NCBI GenBank assembly: GCA_934454635.1
Contig: CAKSFR010000003.1
Span: 62,001-126,000 of the forward strand
DNA from: an uncultured Ruminiclostridium sp.
GTDB taxonomy: Bacteria > Bacillota > Clostridia > Oscillospirales > Ruminococcaceae
Direction: 5' to 3'
Length of the DNA stretch: 64,000 bases
The position numbers and the translations under genes were made by a program. Shown piece after piece: positions 26,525 through 36,209 of this stretch. Positions within the stretch are counted from its first letter, which is position 1, and each line of letters begins with the position of its first letter. The notes beneath the pieces were generated by a model. It was not told the DNA's origin. It was given only the letters and a program-made list of their open reading frames with translations, and did no database searches.

Positions 26525-26624
26525 TTATACTCAGCACCAATTAAAAACTATACAAAAATCGAGTGTAATCTTTGCGTGTATGGGTTATACTAGAATTTTT
26601 ATCTATGGTTTGTGCTTAGTATTA
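26525..26624. repeat. MITE-like repeat, copy 2
   Basis: A 100-base element starts TTATACTCAGCACCAATTA; its right end reversed reads TAATACTAAGCACAAACC. It shares the left third and the CGAGT-T-ATCTT stretch with copy 1. It lies between the terminators of two converging units. Confidence 0.7.
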
Positions 26625-26633
26625 AACTCCATA

Positions 26634-26680
26634 AAGAAAAAAGCTGCTGCGTTAACTCCGTAATTAACGCAACAGCCTTA
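26634..26680 (-). terminator. Terminator of the small cysteine-rich peptide unit
   Basis: On the minus strand AAGGCTGTTGCGTTAA pairs with TTAACGCAGCAGCTT and runs into TTTTTTC. It begins 7 bases after the peptide stop codon. Confidence 0.85.
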
Positions 26681-26685
26681 TTCAA

Positions 26686-26766
26686 TTAGCAGCCAAATCT
26701 GCCGCAGAGTGCCTTTAATGCAGCGTAAAGGTCTGCAAAATTGCACGAGTTAAAGAAATTGCACAT
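26686..26766 (-). CDS. 26-residue cysteine-rich peptide, unknown
   Basis: This very short gene is supported by a full expression cassette: promoter TTGAAA-17-TATAAT, a CCCC/GGGG leader hairpin, GGGAGG 8 bases before the ATG, and a strong terminator 7 bases after the stop. The peptide has cysteines at positions 2, 8, 21 and 26, an aromatic front (NFF), a central helix-like stretch (ADLYAALKAL) and ends RFGC. No gene follows that it could lead. It may be a signalling, membrane-active or metal-binding peptide. No family is recognised. Confidence 0.7.
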   Translation of the reverse strand: MCNFFNSCNFADLYAALKALCGRFGC

Positions 26767-26811
26767 TTTTAGTACCTCCCGTATGTATTTCCCCACTGAG
26801 GGGATATGTTT

Positions 26812-26840
26812 ATTATACACGACAAGGGGAGGGATTTCAA
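26812..26840 (-). promoter_or_regulatory. Promoter of the small peptide gene
   Basis: On the minus strand TTGAAA (26840-26835), 17 bases, TATAAT (26817-26812). Confidence 0.8.
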
Positions 26841-26965
26841 CGCATAAATACTGGAAGAAAAGCCTATATGAAACAGTTGTGGACAATATTGTAAAATTGT
26901 TTTACTGATTTTTGAAAAAACACGGAAAAATGCCGTTTGCGCGGTGTTGATATGAAAATATTAAC

Positions 26966-27003
26966 AGAAAAAGCAATGCCCCGAGCGAATATTCACTCGA
27001 GGC
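26966..27003 (-). terminator. Terminator of groES-groEL
   Basis: GCCTCGAG and CTCGGGGC pair around a GAATATTC core on the minus strand, with TTTTT a few bases on. Confidence 0.75.
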
Positions 27004-27027
27004 AAATCTCTTATTTTTGCGGATAAA

Positions 27028-28668
<1,641 letters not shown>

Positions 28669-28685
28669 TCAATCCTTTCTTAAAT

Positions 28686-28991
<306 letters not shown>

Positions 28992-29019
28992 TCATTTTGG
29001 TAAAGACGGCACAGCCGTC

Positions 29020-29069
29020 TTAGCACTCAATCATTCTGAGTGTTAGCACTCAAAGCGGCTAAGTGCTAA
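29020..29069 (-). promoter_or_regulatory. Two overlapping CIRCE operators of groES-groEL
   Basis: TTAGCACTC (29020-29028), 9 bases, GAGTGTTAG (29038-29046) overlaps TTAGCACTC (29043-29051), 9 bases, AAGTGCTAA (29061-29069). The middle block serves both dyads. The second is the better site, with one mismatch. Confidence 0.9.
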
Positions 29070-29081
29070 CCGCTGATTTAT

Positions 29082-29110
29082 ATTATATACATTTGCAAGG
29101 GAAAAATCAA
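29082..29110 (-). promoter_or_regulatory. Sigma-A promoter of groES-groEL
   Basis: On the minus strand TTGATT (29110-29105), 17 bases, TATAAT (29087-29082). Confidence 0.85.
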
Positions 29111-29194
29111 GCATTTTTTGTAATTTTTTAAAATTTGGTTATCTGTAACAATTTTGACATAAAGTGAGCGAAAAATATATTAAAAATTAACAAG

Positions 29195-29221
29195 AGCGCC
29201 CGTGTCATAATACAGGCGCTT
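29195..29221 (-). terminator. Terminator of the phosphoesterase gene
   Basis: AGCGCC and GGCGCT arms with a further GT/AC pair, then TCTTGTTAATTTTT on the minus strand. Confidence 0.6.
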
Positions 29222-29237
29222 TGCATATAATATTACG

Positions 29238-29717
29238 TTACTTGATTGCGACGATGTTCATTTTAAGTTTTCCTGCGTCGTCGATATGTATGATCCCGTA
29301 GGACGGCTTGTTCTTGCCGCGGGGGGAATCTATCGCTCCAGGATTCATGATATAAACGCCGTCGATGCACTCTGTGCGGTACATATGCGTGTGACCGTAA
29401 AGCGCGACCTGACAGCCTCTTGCCTTTGCCTCGTTTATAAGCGCGTCAAGACCGCCCTGAACGTTGTATTCGTGACCGTGGACGCAGAGAAGTTTATATC
29501 CGCCGGCTTCAACGATTTCCATGGGCTTGTAGGTGCCGAAATCGCAGTTGCCCTGAACGAAAGTGAACTTTTTTTCGGGAAATTCGCGGGCAACGTCAAG
29601 GAACTCGTGTTCGCCGTCGCCCAGATGAATATACAAATCCGCGTCGTCGTTCTTTTCAACGACAGCCTTATAGTCTTTGTAATTCTTGTGGGTATCCGCT
29701 ACAACAACAATTTTCAT
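29238..29717 (-). CDS. Metallophosphoesterase of the YfcE/MJ0936 family
   Basis: The 159-residue single-domain enzyme keeps all metal-binding motifs: DTH (8-10), GDGEHE (34-39), GNCD (56-59), HGHEY (about 80) and GHTH (about 108-111). Such enzymes hydrolyse phosphodiesters with two Mn or similar ions; the natural substrate is unknown. It is monocistronic, with AGGAGA before the ATG. Confidence 0.92.
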   Translation of the reverse strand: MKIVVVADTHKNYKDYKAVVEKNDDADLYIHLGDGEHEFLDVAREFPEKKFTFVQGNCDFGTYKPMEIVEAGGYKLLCVHGHEYNVQGGLDALINEAKARGCQVALYGHTHMYRTECIDGVYIMNPGAIDSPRGKNKPSYGIIHIDDAGKLKMNIVAIK

Positions 29718-29761
29718 TCGTTTTCTCCTGAATCAACGTATATAACGTATATTTTAATATT

Positions 29762-29790
29762 ATTATAACATATACAAAAATGAATGTCAA
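29762..29790 (-). promoter_or_regulatory. Consensus promoter of the phosphoesterase gene
   Basis: On the minus strand TTGACA (29790-29785), 17 bases, TATAAT (29767-29762). Confidence 0.85.
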
Positions 29791-29916
29791 ACTGAAATAT
29801 ATCTAAATTTTGGCTTATTTTTTTAGCTAAGATGTGACAGCAGGTTTCGGTTTGGGTTCACATAGGAATAAGCGGCGCACCGCCGCGCATACACTTTACG
29901 GAAAGGAATGGTTTTT

Positions 29917-30123
29917 ATGGGTAATCTTAACATCGACGGACTTATCGAAATGGCGAGCAAGCGCCTGGGAGTTCCGCCCGAAAAGCTGAGAAGCTCTCTG
30001 GGCGACGGGAATTTGTCCGAGATCGCGGGGAATTTAAGCGAAGCCGACCGTGAAAAAATAAAATCCGTTATGAATAACCCCGAGCTTGCGAAGCGCTTTA
30101 AAAAACAGTTTATGGGAAAATGA
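29917..30123 (+). CDS. Small helical protein, unknown (first of a five-gene small-protein cluster)
   Basis: The 68-residue charged protein has a helical pattern (LIEMASKRLGV, then EADREKIKSVM) and ends KKQFMGK. The start at 29917 has AAAGGA 9 bases upstream; an ATG nine bases earlier touches the ribosome site. A small triloop hairpin (GCGGCG/CGCCGC at 29872-29886) precedes it. It is followed after 20 bases by the next small gene. No family recognised. Confidence 0.7.
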   Translation: MGNLNIDGLIEMASKRLGVPPEKLRSSLGDGNLSEIAGNLSEADREKIKSVMNNPELAKRFKKQFMGK

Positions 30124-30143
30124 TCGAGAGAGGGGGATAACTG

Positions 30144-30455
30144 ATGGTTGATCTGGACGGACTTTCCGCGCTTCTCGGTCAGTTTACCTCCGACGAAAAC
30201 GGCGAAAAGAGCGAAAACGGCGAGAGTGCGGGCGACGGGATCTTCGGGGACATTGACCTCGAAACGATAATGAAGCTTATGGACGCATTTTCGCAGCTTA
30301 ACAATTCGGATAAGAACACCGAGCTGCTGCTTGCGCTTAAACCGCATCTGCGAGGCGAGAATCAGGCGAAGGTCGATAGAGCGATAAAGCTGATGAAGCT
30401 TATGTCCGTGTTCATGCTGCTGCGTGAAAACGGGCTTGGAGATAAATTATTCTGA
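30144..30455 (+). CDS. Small helical protein, unknown
   Basis: The 103-residue protein has an acidic Gly/Ser-rich middle (about 15-40) and a C-terminal helical region with LLLALKPHLRGENQAKVDRA and KLMKLMSVFMLL. The LKPHLR-QAKVD-A pattern looks like a conserved domain of spore-forming Clostridia, but I cannot name it. GAGAGGGGG precedes the ATG. It sits in the small-protein cluster. Confidence 0.7.
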   Translation: MVDLDGLSALLGQFTSDENGEKSENGESAGDGIFGDIDLETIMKLMDAFSQLNNSDKNTELLLALKPHLRGENQAKVDRAIKLMKLMSVFMLLRENGLGDKLF

Positions 30456-30474
30456 CAGGAGGAAAATTACAGAC

Positions 30475-31071
30475 ATGGAATGGAGCAGAAGCAATATTTC
30501 GGCGGAGGAACTTGAGCGCAGGCAGCGCGAATATATCGAGGCGGCAATGAACATGGCGAAAAAAGCCATGCCCGCCCCCGAAGCGGTACATATCGTCCGA
30601 CCCGCGCCGGAACCTGCCGAAGAACCCGAAAAAACGCCCGAAGCGGAGATGATTCCGGAAACCGAACCTGAAATTGTGCCGCAGCCGGAACCCGAACCCC
30701 AACCCGAACCGGAGCCGCCCGAGGAGCAAACGCCCGCTCCGGCAAAAGAACCCGAACCCGAAGAAAAAGAGGAGTGCGCCGAAGTGTGTGAAGACGAAGA
30801 AAAGACGAAATTCGGCGTGTTCGGCAAGGAAGAACTGCTCGAAGCGGCGGAGAACGGAACTGTCAGCGGCGAGGGACTGAAGCGCGCGGCGGAAATACTT
30901 GCGGAAATGAGCAGTAAGACCGAAACGATGAGAAAAATTCTCGAACAGTCAGAGGAGAAGTGCGAAAAAAAGCCTTCTGAACAGCCGCAGACGCTCAACG
31001 GCTACGTCAACAGGCATAACGGCGGGAGCTGCCCGAGATGCGGGCAGATGCACAATGGGAATCACCGCTGA
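30475..31071 (+). CDS. Pro/Glu-rich protein with C-terminal CxxC motif, unknown
   Basis: The 198-residue protein has a short helical start (ELERRQREYIEAAMNMAKKA), a long Pro/Glu repeat region (about 36-100, mostly PEPEP-type), a helical segment and a terminal SCPRCGQMHNGNHR, where two Cys and two His could bind a metal. AGGAGGA lies 11 bases before the chosen ATG. The last 17 bases overlap the start of the next gene. Confidence 0.7.
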   Translation: MEWSRSNISAEELERRQREYIEAAMNMAKKAMPAPEAVHIVRPAPEPAEEPEKTPEAEMIPETEPEIVPQPEPEPQPEPEPPEEQTPAPAKEPEPEEKEECAEVCEDEEKTKFGVFGKEELLEAAENGTVSGEGLKRAAEILAEMSSKTETMRKILEQSEEKCEKKPSEQPQTLNGYVNRHNGGSCPRCGQMHNGNHR

Positions 31072-31210
31072 CCCGCTGGGATTTCTGCTTTCCGACAGCG
31101 ACCGCACGCTCGTTCTTGCGCTGGCTTATATTTTATATAAGCAGGGAGCGGATAAAATACTTTTGTTAGCGCTTTTGTATATTGCTTTCGATTTTCGCAT
31201 ATCTTTGTAA
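31055..31210 (+). CDS. 51-residue hydrophobic protein, unknown
   Basis: This frame starts inside the end of the previous gene (17-base overlap) and runs to TAA at 31208-31210. The peptide starts MGITADPLGFLLSDSD and then is hydrophobic (LVLALAYILYKQ, ILLLALLYIAFDF), with one or two short membrane-associated helices. Composition and overlap support translation, though the ribosome site (GATGCGGGCAG region) is weak. Confidence 0.6.
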   Translation: MGITADPLGFLLSDSDRTLVLALAYILYKQGADKILLLALLYIAFDFRISL

Positions 31211-31267
31211 TAATCGGGAAAAATAGGGTTAGCTCGAAAGGGCAATAATCCGAAAAGAGGAATTGAA

Positions 31268-31360
31268 ATGAGCAAGAATAAAAATCAGCAGAACAAGCAG
31301 CCGCAGGATAAGCAGAACAAGCAGACTCAGAACAAGAGCAGGCAGCAGCCCGAGGGCTGA
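31268..31360 (+). CDS. 30-residue Gln/Asn/Lys-rich protein, unknown
   Basis: AGAGGA precedes the ATG at 31268 and a strong terminator follows the stop. The sequence is almost entirely Gln, Asn, Lys and Ser (repeats of QNKQ-type), with no hydrophobic core. Such tiny hydrophilic proteins occur among spore components; that is only a comparison of composition. Confidence 0.6.
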   Translation: MSKNKNQQNKQPQDKQNKQTQNKSRQQPEG

Positions 31361-31367
31361 ACAGAAC

Positions 31368-31403
31368 AAACGCCCATGCCCGAGAAAAGGCGTGGGCGTT
31401 TTT
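31368..31403 (+). terminator. Terminator of the small-protein cluster
   Basis: AAACGCCCATGCC pairs with GGCGTGGGCGTTT, then TTTTT. Confidence 0.85.
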
Positions 31404-31404
31404 C

Positions 31405-31433
31405 TTGACAAATCAGCCGAATAAGAGTATAAT
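31405..31433 (+). promoter_or_regulatory. Consensus promoter of the hydrolase-murF-ddl operon
   Basis: TTGACA (31405-31410), 17 bases, TATAAT (31428-31433), directly after the previous terminator. Confidence 0.85.
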
Positions 31434-31468
31434 AATAAGGTGTGAATTTCTGCGGAGGGAGGGTTCTT

Positions 31469-32239
31469 GTGACTGCCGATATCGAGGGTATTTCAACCAA
31501 CTATGTTAAAGAGGGGCAGGGCGAAAATCTGCTGCTGCTTCACGGCTGGGGAACCAACCTTTCGCTTTTTTCCGCGATAATTGAAACGGCAAAAAAGCGT
31601 TATACCGTTTACGCTGTGGATTTTCCCGGCTTCGGCGGTTCAGACGAACCTAAAGAGCCGTGGGACGTTGACGGCTACGTCGATTTTATTATCGCTTTCT
31701 GCAAAAAAATGGGCATAGAGAAAACCGTTCTGCTCGGACACAGCTTCGGTGGGCGTGTTATCATAAAGCTGCTTTCCCGTGAGGATTGCCCGATAGAGGT
31801 TGAAAAGGTGATTCTGACGGGCAGCGCGGGGATAAAACCGCCGCGTTCCGAAAAGGCTGAAAAAAAGGCGAAAATATATCAGCGGGGGAAAGCGTTTCTC
31901 TCGTCAAAGCCGATAAAGGCGCTGTTCCCTAACGCGCTTGAAAATTACCGAAACAGGCACGGCTCTGCTGATTACCGCGCGGCTTCGCCGATGATGCGGC
32001 AGGTGCTTGTGAAAGTCGTGAACGAGGATCTTGCGCCGCTGCTGCCGCTTGTGAAGCAGGAAACGCTGCTGATATGGGGCGAAAACGACGACGCTACGCC
32101 GCTTTCCGACGGAAAGCAGATGGAGCGTGAAATGCCAGACGCGGCGCTTGTGACGCTCCCGAACGCAGGACACTTCGCGTTTCTCGAACAGCAGTACGCA
32201 TTCCTGCGGATAATCTCGTCATTCCTCAAAATTGATTAA
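31469..32239 (+). CDS. Alpha/beta hydrolase
   Basis: The protein of about 256 residues has the alpha/beta hydrolase fold: HGWG oxyanion region, nucleophile elbow GHSFGG, an acidic residue in WGENDDATPL and the histidine in NAGHFAFLEQ. The GTG at 31469 follows GGAGGGAGGG by 5 bases; an earlier GTG at 31442 would begin almost at the transcription start. It is first in an operon with murF and ddl. The substrate is unknown; a wall-related ester or lipid is inference. Confidence 0.85.
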   Translation: MTADIEGISTNYVKEGQGENLLLLHGWGTNLSLFSAIIETAKKRYTVYAVDFPGFGGSDEPKEPWDVDGYVDFIIAFCKKMGIEKTVLLGHSFGGRVIIKLLSREDCPIEVEKVILTGSAGIKPPRSEKAEKKAKIYQRGKAFLSSKPIKALFPNALENYRNRHGSADYRAASPMMRQVLVKVVNEDLAPLLPLVKQETLLIWGENDDATPLSDGKQMEREMPDAALVTLPNAGHFAFLEQQYAFLRIISSFLKID

Positions 32240-32252
32240 AAGGACAAAACTT

Positions 32253-33827
32253 ATGCTTATCGGGTCGTACATTTTATTTTTTTGTGCACTTCTGCTCAGC
32301 TTTACGCTGAACTTTGTGCATTATATGCATATGTTCCAGCTCAACTCATACTCCGCGTTCGAGCATGGACACTGGATAAAAAACAACCTCGGAAATATCG
32401 CTCTGCGGCACGTTTTTCCGCTTATCGCGGCGGTTTACGCACTTGCCGAGGCGCTTTTTATCAACAGCGGTACCGCTCCCGCGCTCTGTATCTGCGCGGC
32501 GCTCATGCTTATCGGCTGTGCGTTCTGTAAACGCAGACCAGCTAAGAAAAAGCTGGTGTTCACTCCGCGCGTTATAAGAATGTGCGTCACAAGCACGGTT
32601 CTTTACGGTGCAGTATGTGCGCTTTCTATGATTTTTTTGCATGAAAACAGGCTGTTTCTGCCGATTTTGTGTTTCTGGCAGCTATTTTCGGCGGTTATGC
32701 CGATGATCGCAAATTTCATCAACAAGCCGATCGAAAAGGGCGTGAACAATCACTATATAAACGACGCGAAGCGCATTATAAACGAGCTTCCGAACACGAC
32801 CGTTATCGGCATAACGGGAAGCTACGGAAAAACCTCGACAAAATTTTATCTGAATAAGCTGCTTTCCGCGCGCTACAACGTGCTGATGACGCCCGAAAGC
32901 TATAACACAACAATGGGCGTCGTAAAGACGATACGCGGCTCGCTCAACGCTTCGCACGAGATTTTCATTTGCGAAATGGGCGCAAAGGGAGTCGGCGAAA
33001 TTAAGGAGATCTGCGATATCGTTCACCCGAAGCACAGCATGATAACCTCGATAGGCGAGCAGCACCTCGAAACCTTCGGTTCGCTCGATAATATAATAAA
33101 GACGAAGTTTGAAATTGCGGACTGCATAACCGACGGAACGGTTTTCCTCAACTACGACAACGAATATATTCGCAGCCACAGCACCGATAAGCGCAAGGTG
33201 ACATACGGCATAGGCGGCGGAGAATATGATTATAAAGGCACGGATATTTCGGTTTCGCGAAAGGGAACGACTTTCACGGTCGTTCACGGCGGCGAGAGCC
33301 GGACGTTCACCACAAAGCTGCTCGGCGAACACAACGTTCAGAACATTGTCGGAGCGATAGCGGTCGCGAACAGCTTCGGGATACCGTTTTCGGAGCTTGT
33401 TTTTCCCGTAAAGCGGCTTGAATGCGTTCCGCACAGAATGGAGATCCTCGACAAGGGCAGCGGCATAACCGTTATCGACGACGCGTTCAACTCCAACCCT
33501 GCGGGTGCGCGCGCGGCGCTTAAAACGCTTTCGGGCTTTGAGGGACTGCGGATACTGGTCACTCCGGGAATGGTCGAACTTGGCGAGCGGGAATATCAGC
33601 TCAATAAAGAGCTGGGCGAATTTGCCGCGGACTGCTGCGATATCGCAATACTTATCGGCGAAAAGCAGGCGCCGCCGATACGCGAGGGTCTGCTTGAAAA
33701 GGGCTATCCCGAAGAAAAGATACACGTTGCGGCGACGCTTAACGACGGTCTTAAAATAGCATACGGCGAAAAAGCGGGAGTTCCGCGCGTTATACTTCTT
33801 GAAAACGATCTTCCGGACAATTATTGA
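32253..33827 (+). CDS. MurF-type Mur ligase with N-terminal membrane domain
   Basis: The 524-residue protein carries about four or five membrane helices in residues 1-155 and then a Mur ligase with P-loop GITGSYGKTS (186-195), the EMGAKGVGEI segment and a C-terminal ligase domain. Classical MurF is about 450 residues and soluble. It probably adds D-Ala-D-Ala to the UDP-MurNAc-tripeptide, since ddl follows directly. AAAGGAC sets the ATG at 32253; an upstream TTG overlaps the hydrolase gene. Confidence 0.85.
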   Translation: MLIGSYILFFCALLLSFTLNFVHYMHMFQLNSYSAFEHGHWIKNNLGNIALRHVFPLIAAVYALAEALFINSGTAPALCICAALMLIGCAFCKRRPAKKKLVFTPRVIRMCVTSTVLYGAVCALSMIFLHENRLFLPILCFWQLFSAVMPMIANFINKPIEKGVNNHYINDAKRIINELPNTTVIGITGSYGKTSTKFYLNKLLSARYNVLMTPESYNTTMGVVKTIRGSLNASHEIFICEMGAKGVGEIKEICDIVHPKHSMITSIGEQHLETFGSLDNIIKTKFEIADCITDGTVFLNYDNEYIRSHSTDKRKVTYGIGGGEYDYKGTDISVSRKGTTFTVVHGGESRTFTTKLLGEHNVQNIVGAIAVANSFGIPFSELVFPVKRLECVPHRMEILDKGSGITVIDDAFNSNPAGARAALKTLSGFEGLRILVTPGMVELGEREYQLNKELGEFAADCCDIAILIGEKQAPPIREGLLEKGYPEEKIHVAATLNDGLKIAYGEKAGVPRVILLENDLPDNY

Positions 33828-33847
33828 TACAGAAAGGAACAAAAGAC

Positions 33848-35029
33848 ATGAAAATCAGAGTAGGCGTATTTTTCGGCGGAAAAAGCGTTGAGCACGAGGT
33901 TTCGGTGATAACGGGGCTTCAGGCGTGCGCCGCTGTGAATAAGGAGAAATATGAGGTTATCCCCGTTTATATCACAAAAGACGGTCGTTTTTTTGTCGGC
34001 GAACAGGTCGGAAAAATCGAAGCCTACCGTCGCATAAACGAGCTGCTCAAAAACAGCACGCAGGTCATACCCGTTCAGGACGGCGGGCTGAAGCTCATGC
34101 GCTATCCGATGAAGAAATTCGGCGAAAATGTAATGGCGCAGATCGACGTTGTGCTTCCCGCAGTACACGGAACGAACGTTGAGGACGGCGCGCTTCAGGG
34201 ATATTTGCAGACGCTTGGCGTTCCGTACGCTTCGTGCGACGTTATCTCCTCGGCGGTCGGAATGGACAAATATGTGATGAAAACCGTGTTTAAGGACAAC
34301 GATATCCCTGTTTTGCCCTGCGCGGTCGTGAACGTTAAGGAATACACGAAAAATTCCGACGAGATTCTTGACATTATCGAAAGCAAGACGACCTATCCCG
34401 TTATCGTGAAGCCCGTGAACCTCGGTTCGAGCGTAGGAATAAGAAAGGCGAAAGACCGCGAAGAGCTTTCCGAAGCGCTTGAATACGGCTTTACTTTTGC
34501 GATACGTGTGCTTGTGGAAAATGCGATAACGAAGCTCAAAGAGATAAACTGCTCGGTTCTCGGCGACTATGAGGACGCGCAGGCGAGCGAGTGCGAAGAG
34601 CCTGTCGCAAACGACGAGATACTTAGCTATCAGGACAAATATGTGGGCGGTTCAAAGGGCGCAAAGGGCATGGCGTCGCTTAAAAGAAAAATTCCCGCCG
34701 ATATTTCGCCCGAACTTCGCGAAGAGGTTCGCACGCTCGCTGTAAAGGCGTTCAAGGCGCTCGGGTGCAGCTGCGTCGCGCGTATCGACTTTATGCTCGA
34801 CGAGGAAACGGGAAAGCTTTATCTCAACGAGATAAACACGATTCCCGGAAGTCTTGCATTCTACCTCTGGGAGCCGCTCGGCGTAAAATATTCAGAGCTT
34901 TTGGATAAGATGATAGGGCTGGCGTTCAAGCGTCAGCGTGAAACGCAGTCGCTCAGCTTTTCGTTCGACACGAACATTCTCGAAAACGCGTCGTTCGGCG
35001 GAAGCAAGGGCTGCAAGGGAAAGGCATGA
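33848..35029 (+). CDS. ddl: D-alanine--D-alanine ligase
   Basis: The 393-residue ATP-grasp enzyme joins two D-alanines for peptidoglycan. It shows FFGGKSVEHEVS at the N-terminus, VKPVNLGSSVGI in the ATP-grasp domain, ARIDFML and the metal/D-Ala site LNEINTIPGS. It is somewhat longer than usual because of an insertion near residues 240-270. AAAGGA lies 9 bases before the ATG. It follows murF after 20 bases. Confidence 0.95.
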   Translation: MKIRVGVFFGGKSVEHEVSVITGLQACAAVNKEKYEVIPVYITKDGRFFVGEQVGKIEAYRRINELLKNSTQVIPVQDGGLKLMRYPMKKFGENVMAQIDVVLPAVHGTNVEDGALQGYLQTLGVPYASCDVISSAVGMDKYVMKTVFKDNDIPVLPCAVVNVKEYTKNSDEILDIIESKTTYPVIVKPVNLGSSVGIRKAKDREELSEALEYGFTFAIRVLVENAITKLKEINCSVLGDYEDAQASECEEPVANDEILSYQDKYVGGSKGAKGMASLKRKIPADISPELREEVRTLAVKAFKALGCSCVARIDFMLDEETGKLYLNEINTIPGSLAFYLWEPLGVKYSELLDKMIGLAFKRQRETQSLSFSFDTNILENASFGGSKGCKGKA

Positions 35030-35031
35030 GC

Positions 35032-35244
35032 ATGAAAAAACCTTACATTATCGGTCTGAAATTCGGAACATGGCAGAGCGAGCTTTGGTTTTCGGCTGAG
35101 GACGACTCCGAAACCGAAAAAAAGTGGAAAAAAGCGGTAGATTCGCTCACCGCGGTCGGTATCGGCTGCACACATTCCAACGATTTTCTCTCGGCTGCCG
35201 TAGATCACTTTGAAAGCAGCGGATTTGTCCGCATACAGCGCTGA
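35032..35244 (+). CDS. Small protein of unknown function
   Basis: The roughly 70-residue soluble protein starts KKPYIIGLKFGTWQSELWFS and ends SSGFVRIQR. It lies in the operon between ddl and rluA, overlapping both junctions. Two starts are possible: 35026, inside the ddl stop, or 35032, which has better spacing to AAAGG. No family recognised. Confidence 0.65.
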   Translation: MKKPYIIGLKFGTWQSELWFSAEDDSETEKKWKKAVDSLTAVGIGCTHSNDFLSAAVDHFESSGFVRIQR

Positions 35245-36206
35245 TGAAGCAGCTTACCGTGAACAAAAACGCGGCGGGGCAGCGGCTTGACCGATTCCTG
35301 CTGAAAACCTTTCCCGCATTATCGCAGGGACTGCTCTGCAAGACGCTGCGCAAAAAGGATATAAAGGTGAACGGAGCGCGTGCGAGCGCGGATTACCGCG
35401 TCTGCGAAAACGACGTTGTGACGGTGTACATAAAAGACGAGCTTCTTGAGGAGAAGAAACCCTCCGAGGACGATTTTCTTACGGCGGACAGCACCCTGAA
35501 CATAATTTATGAGGATGAAAACATTCTCCTTGTCGATAAGCCTGCGGGAATGGTCGTTCACGAGGATAACGAAAATTCGCGCGACACGCTGATAAACCGC
35601 ATAAAAAGCTATCTTTACCACAAGGGGGAATATCGCCCCGAGGAGGAATTTTCATTCGCGCCGAGCCTTTGCAATCGTATCGACCGAAACACGGGAGGTA
35701 TCGTTATCGCTGCGAAAAATGCGGAAAGCCTGCGCATACTCAATCAGAAGGTGCGCGACAGGGAGCTTACCAAGCTTTATATCTGCGCGGTGCATGGTAT
35801 TCCCGAGCCGCGCGAAGCCGAGAAAACCGCGTATCTTTTCAAGAACGAGCAGGAAAACCGCGTTGTGATTTCCGAAAAAAAGACCCCGCAGAACCGCACA
35901 ATAGTGACGAAATACCGCGTTCTTGAAACAAATCAAGGTAACAGCCTGCTGGAGGTCGACCTTGTAACGGGCAGAACTCATCAGATACGCGCGCATATGG
36001 CTTATCTCGGGCATTTTCTGCTCGGCGACGGGAAATACGGCTCGAACAAAATAAACCGCGAACTCGGATACCCTTATCAGGCGCTTTACAGCTATAAGCT
36101 GATATTCAGATTTACGACTGACGGCGGGATTCTGAACTACCTGAACGGCAGGGAATTTACCGCTGAAAATATATGGTTTCTGGAAAAGTTCAGAAGAAAG
36201 GATTAA
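35244..36206 (+). CDS. RluA-family pseudouridine synthase
   Basis: The 320-residue enzyme has an N-terminal S4 RNA-binding domain (about 10-60) and an RluA catalytic domain with the aspartate in NRIDRNTGGIVI and the TGRTHQIRAHMA motif. It should isomerise uridine in 23S rRNA or tRNA; the target base cannot be read from sequence. Its ATG overlaps the preceding stop (TGATG). Confidence 0.92.
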   Translation: MKQLTVNKNAAGQRLDRFLLKTFPALSQGLLCKTLRKKDIKVNGARASADYRVCENDVVTVYIKDELLEEKKPSEDDFLTADSTLNIIYEDENILLVDKPAGMVVHEDNENSRDTLINRIKSYLYHKGEYRPEEEFSFAPSLCNRIDRNTGGIVIAAKNAESLRILNQKVRDRELTKLYICAVHGIPEPREAEKTAYLFKNEQENRVVISEKKTPQNRTIVTKYRVLETNQGNSLLEVDLVTGRTHQIRAHMAYLGHFLLGDGKYGSNKINRELGYPYQALYSYKLIFRFTTDGGILNYLNGREFTAENIWFLEKFRRKD

Positions 36207-36209
36207 AAA

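Noticed and set aside
26686..26886. 66-codon version of the small peptide gene
   Set aside because: The longer frame would start upstream of the promoter's -10; the strong ribosome site marks the 26-codon start.
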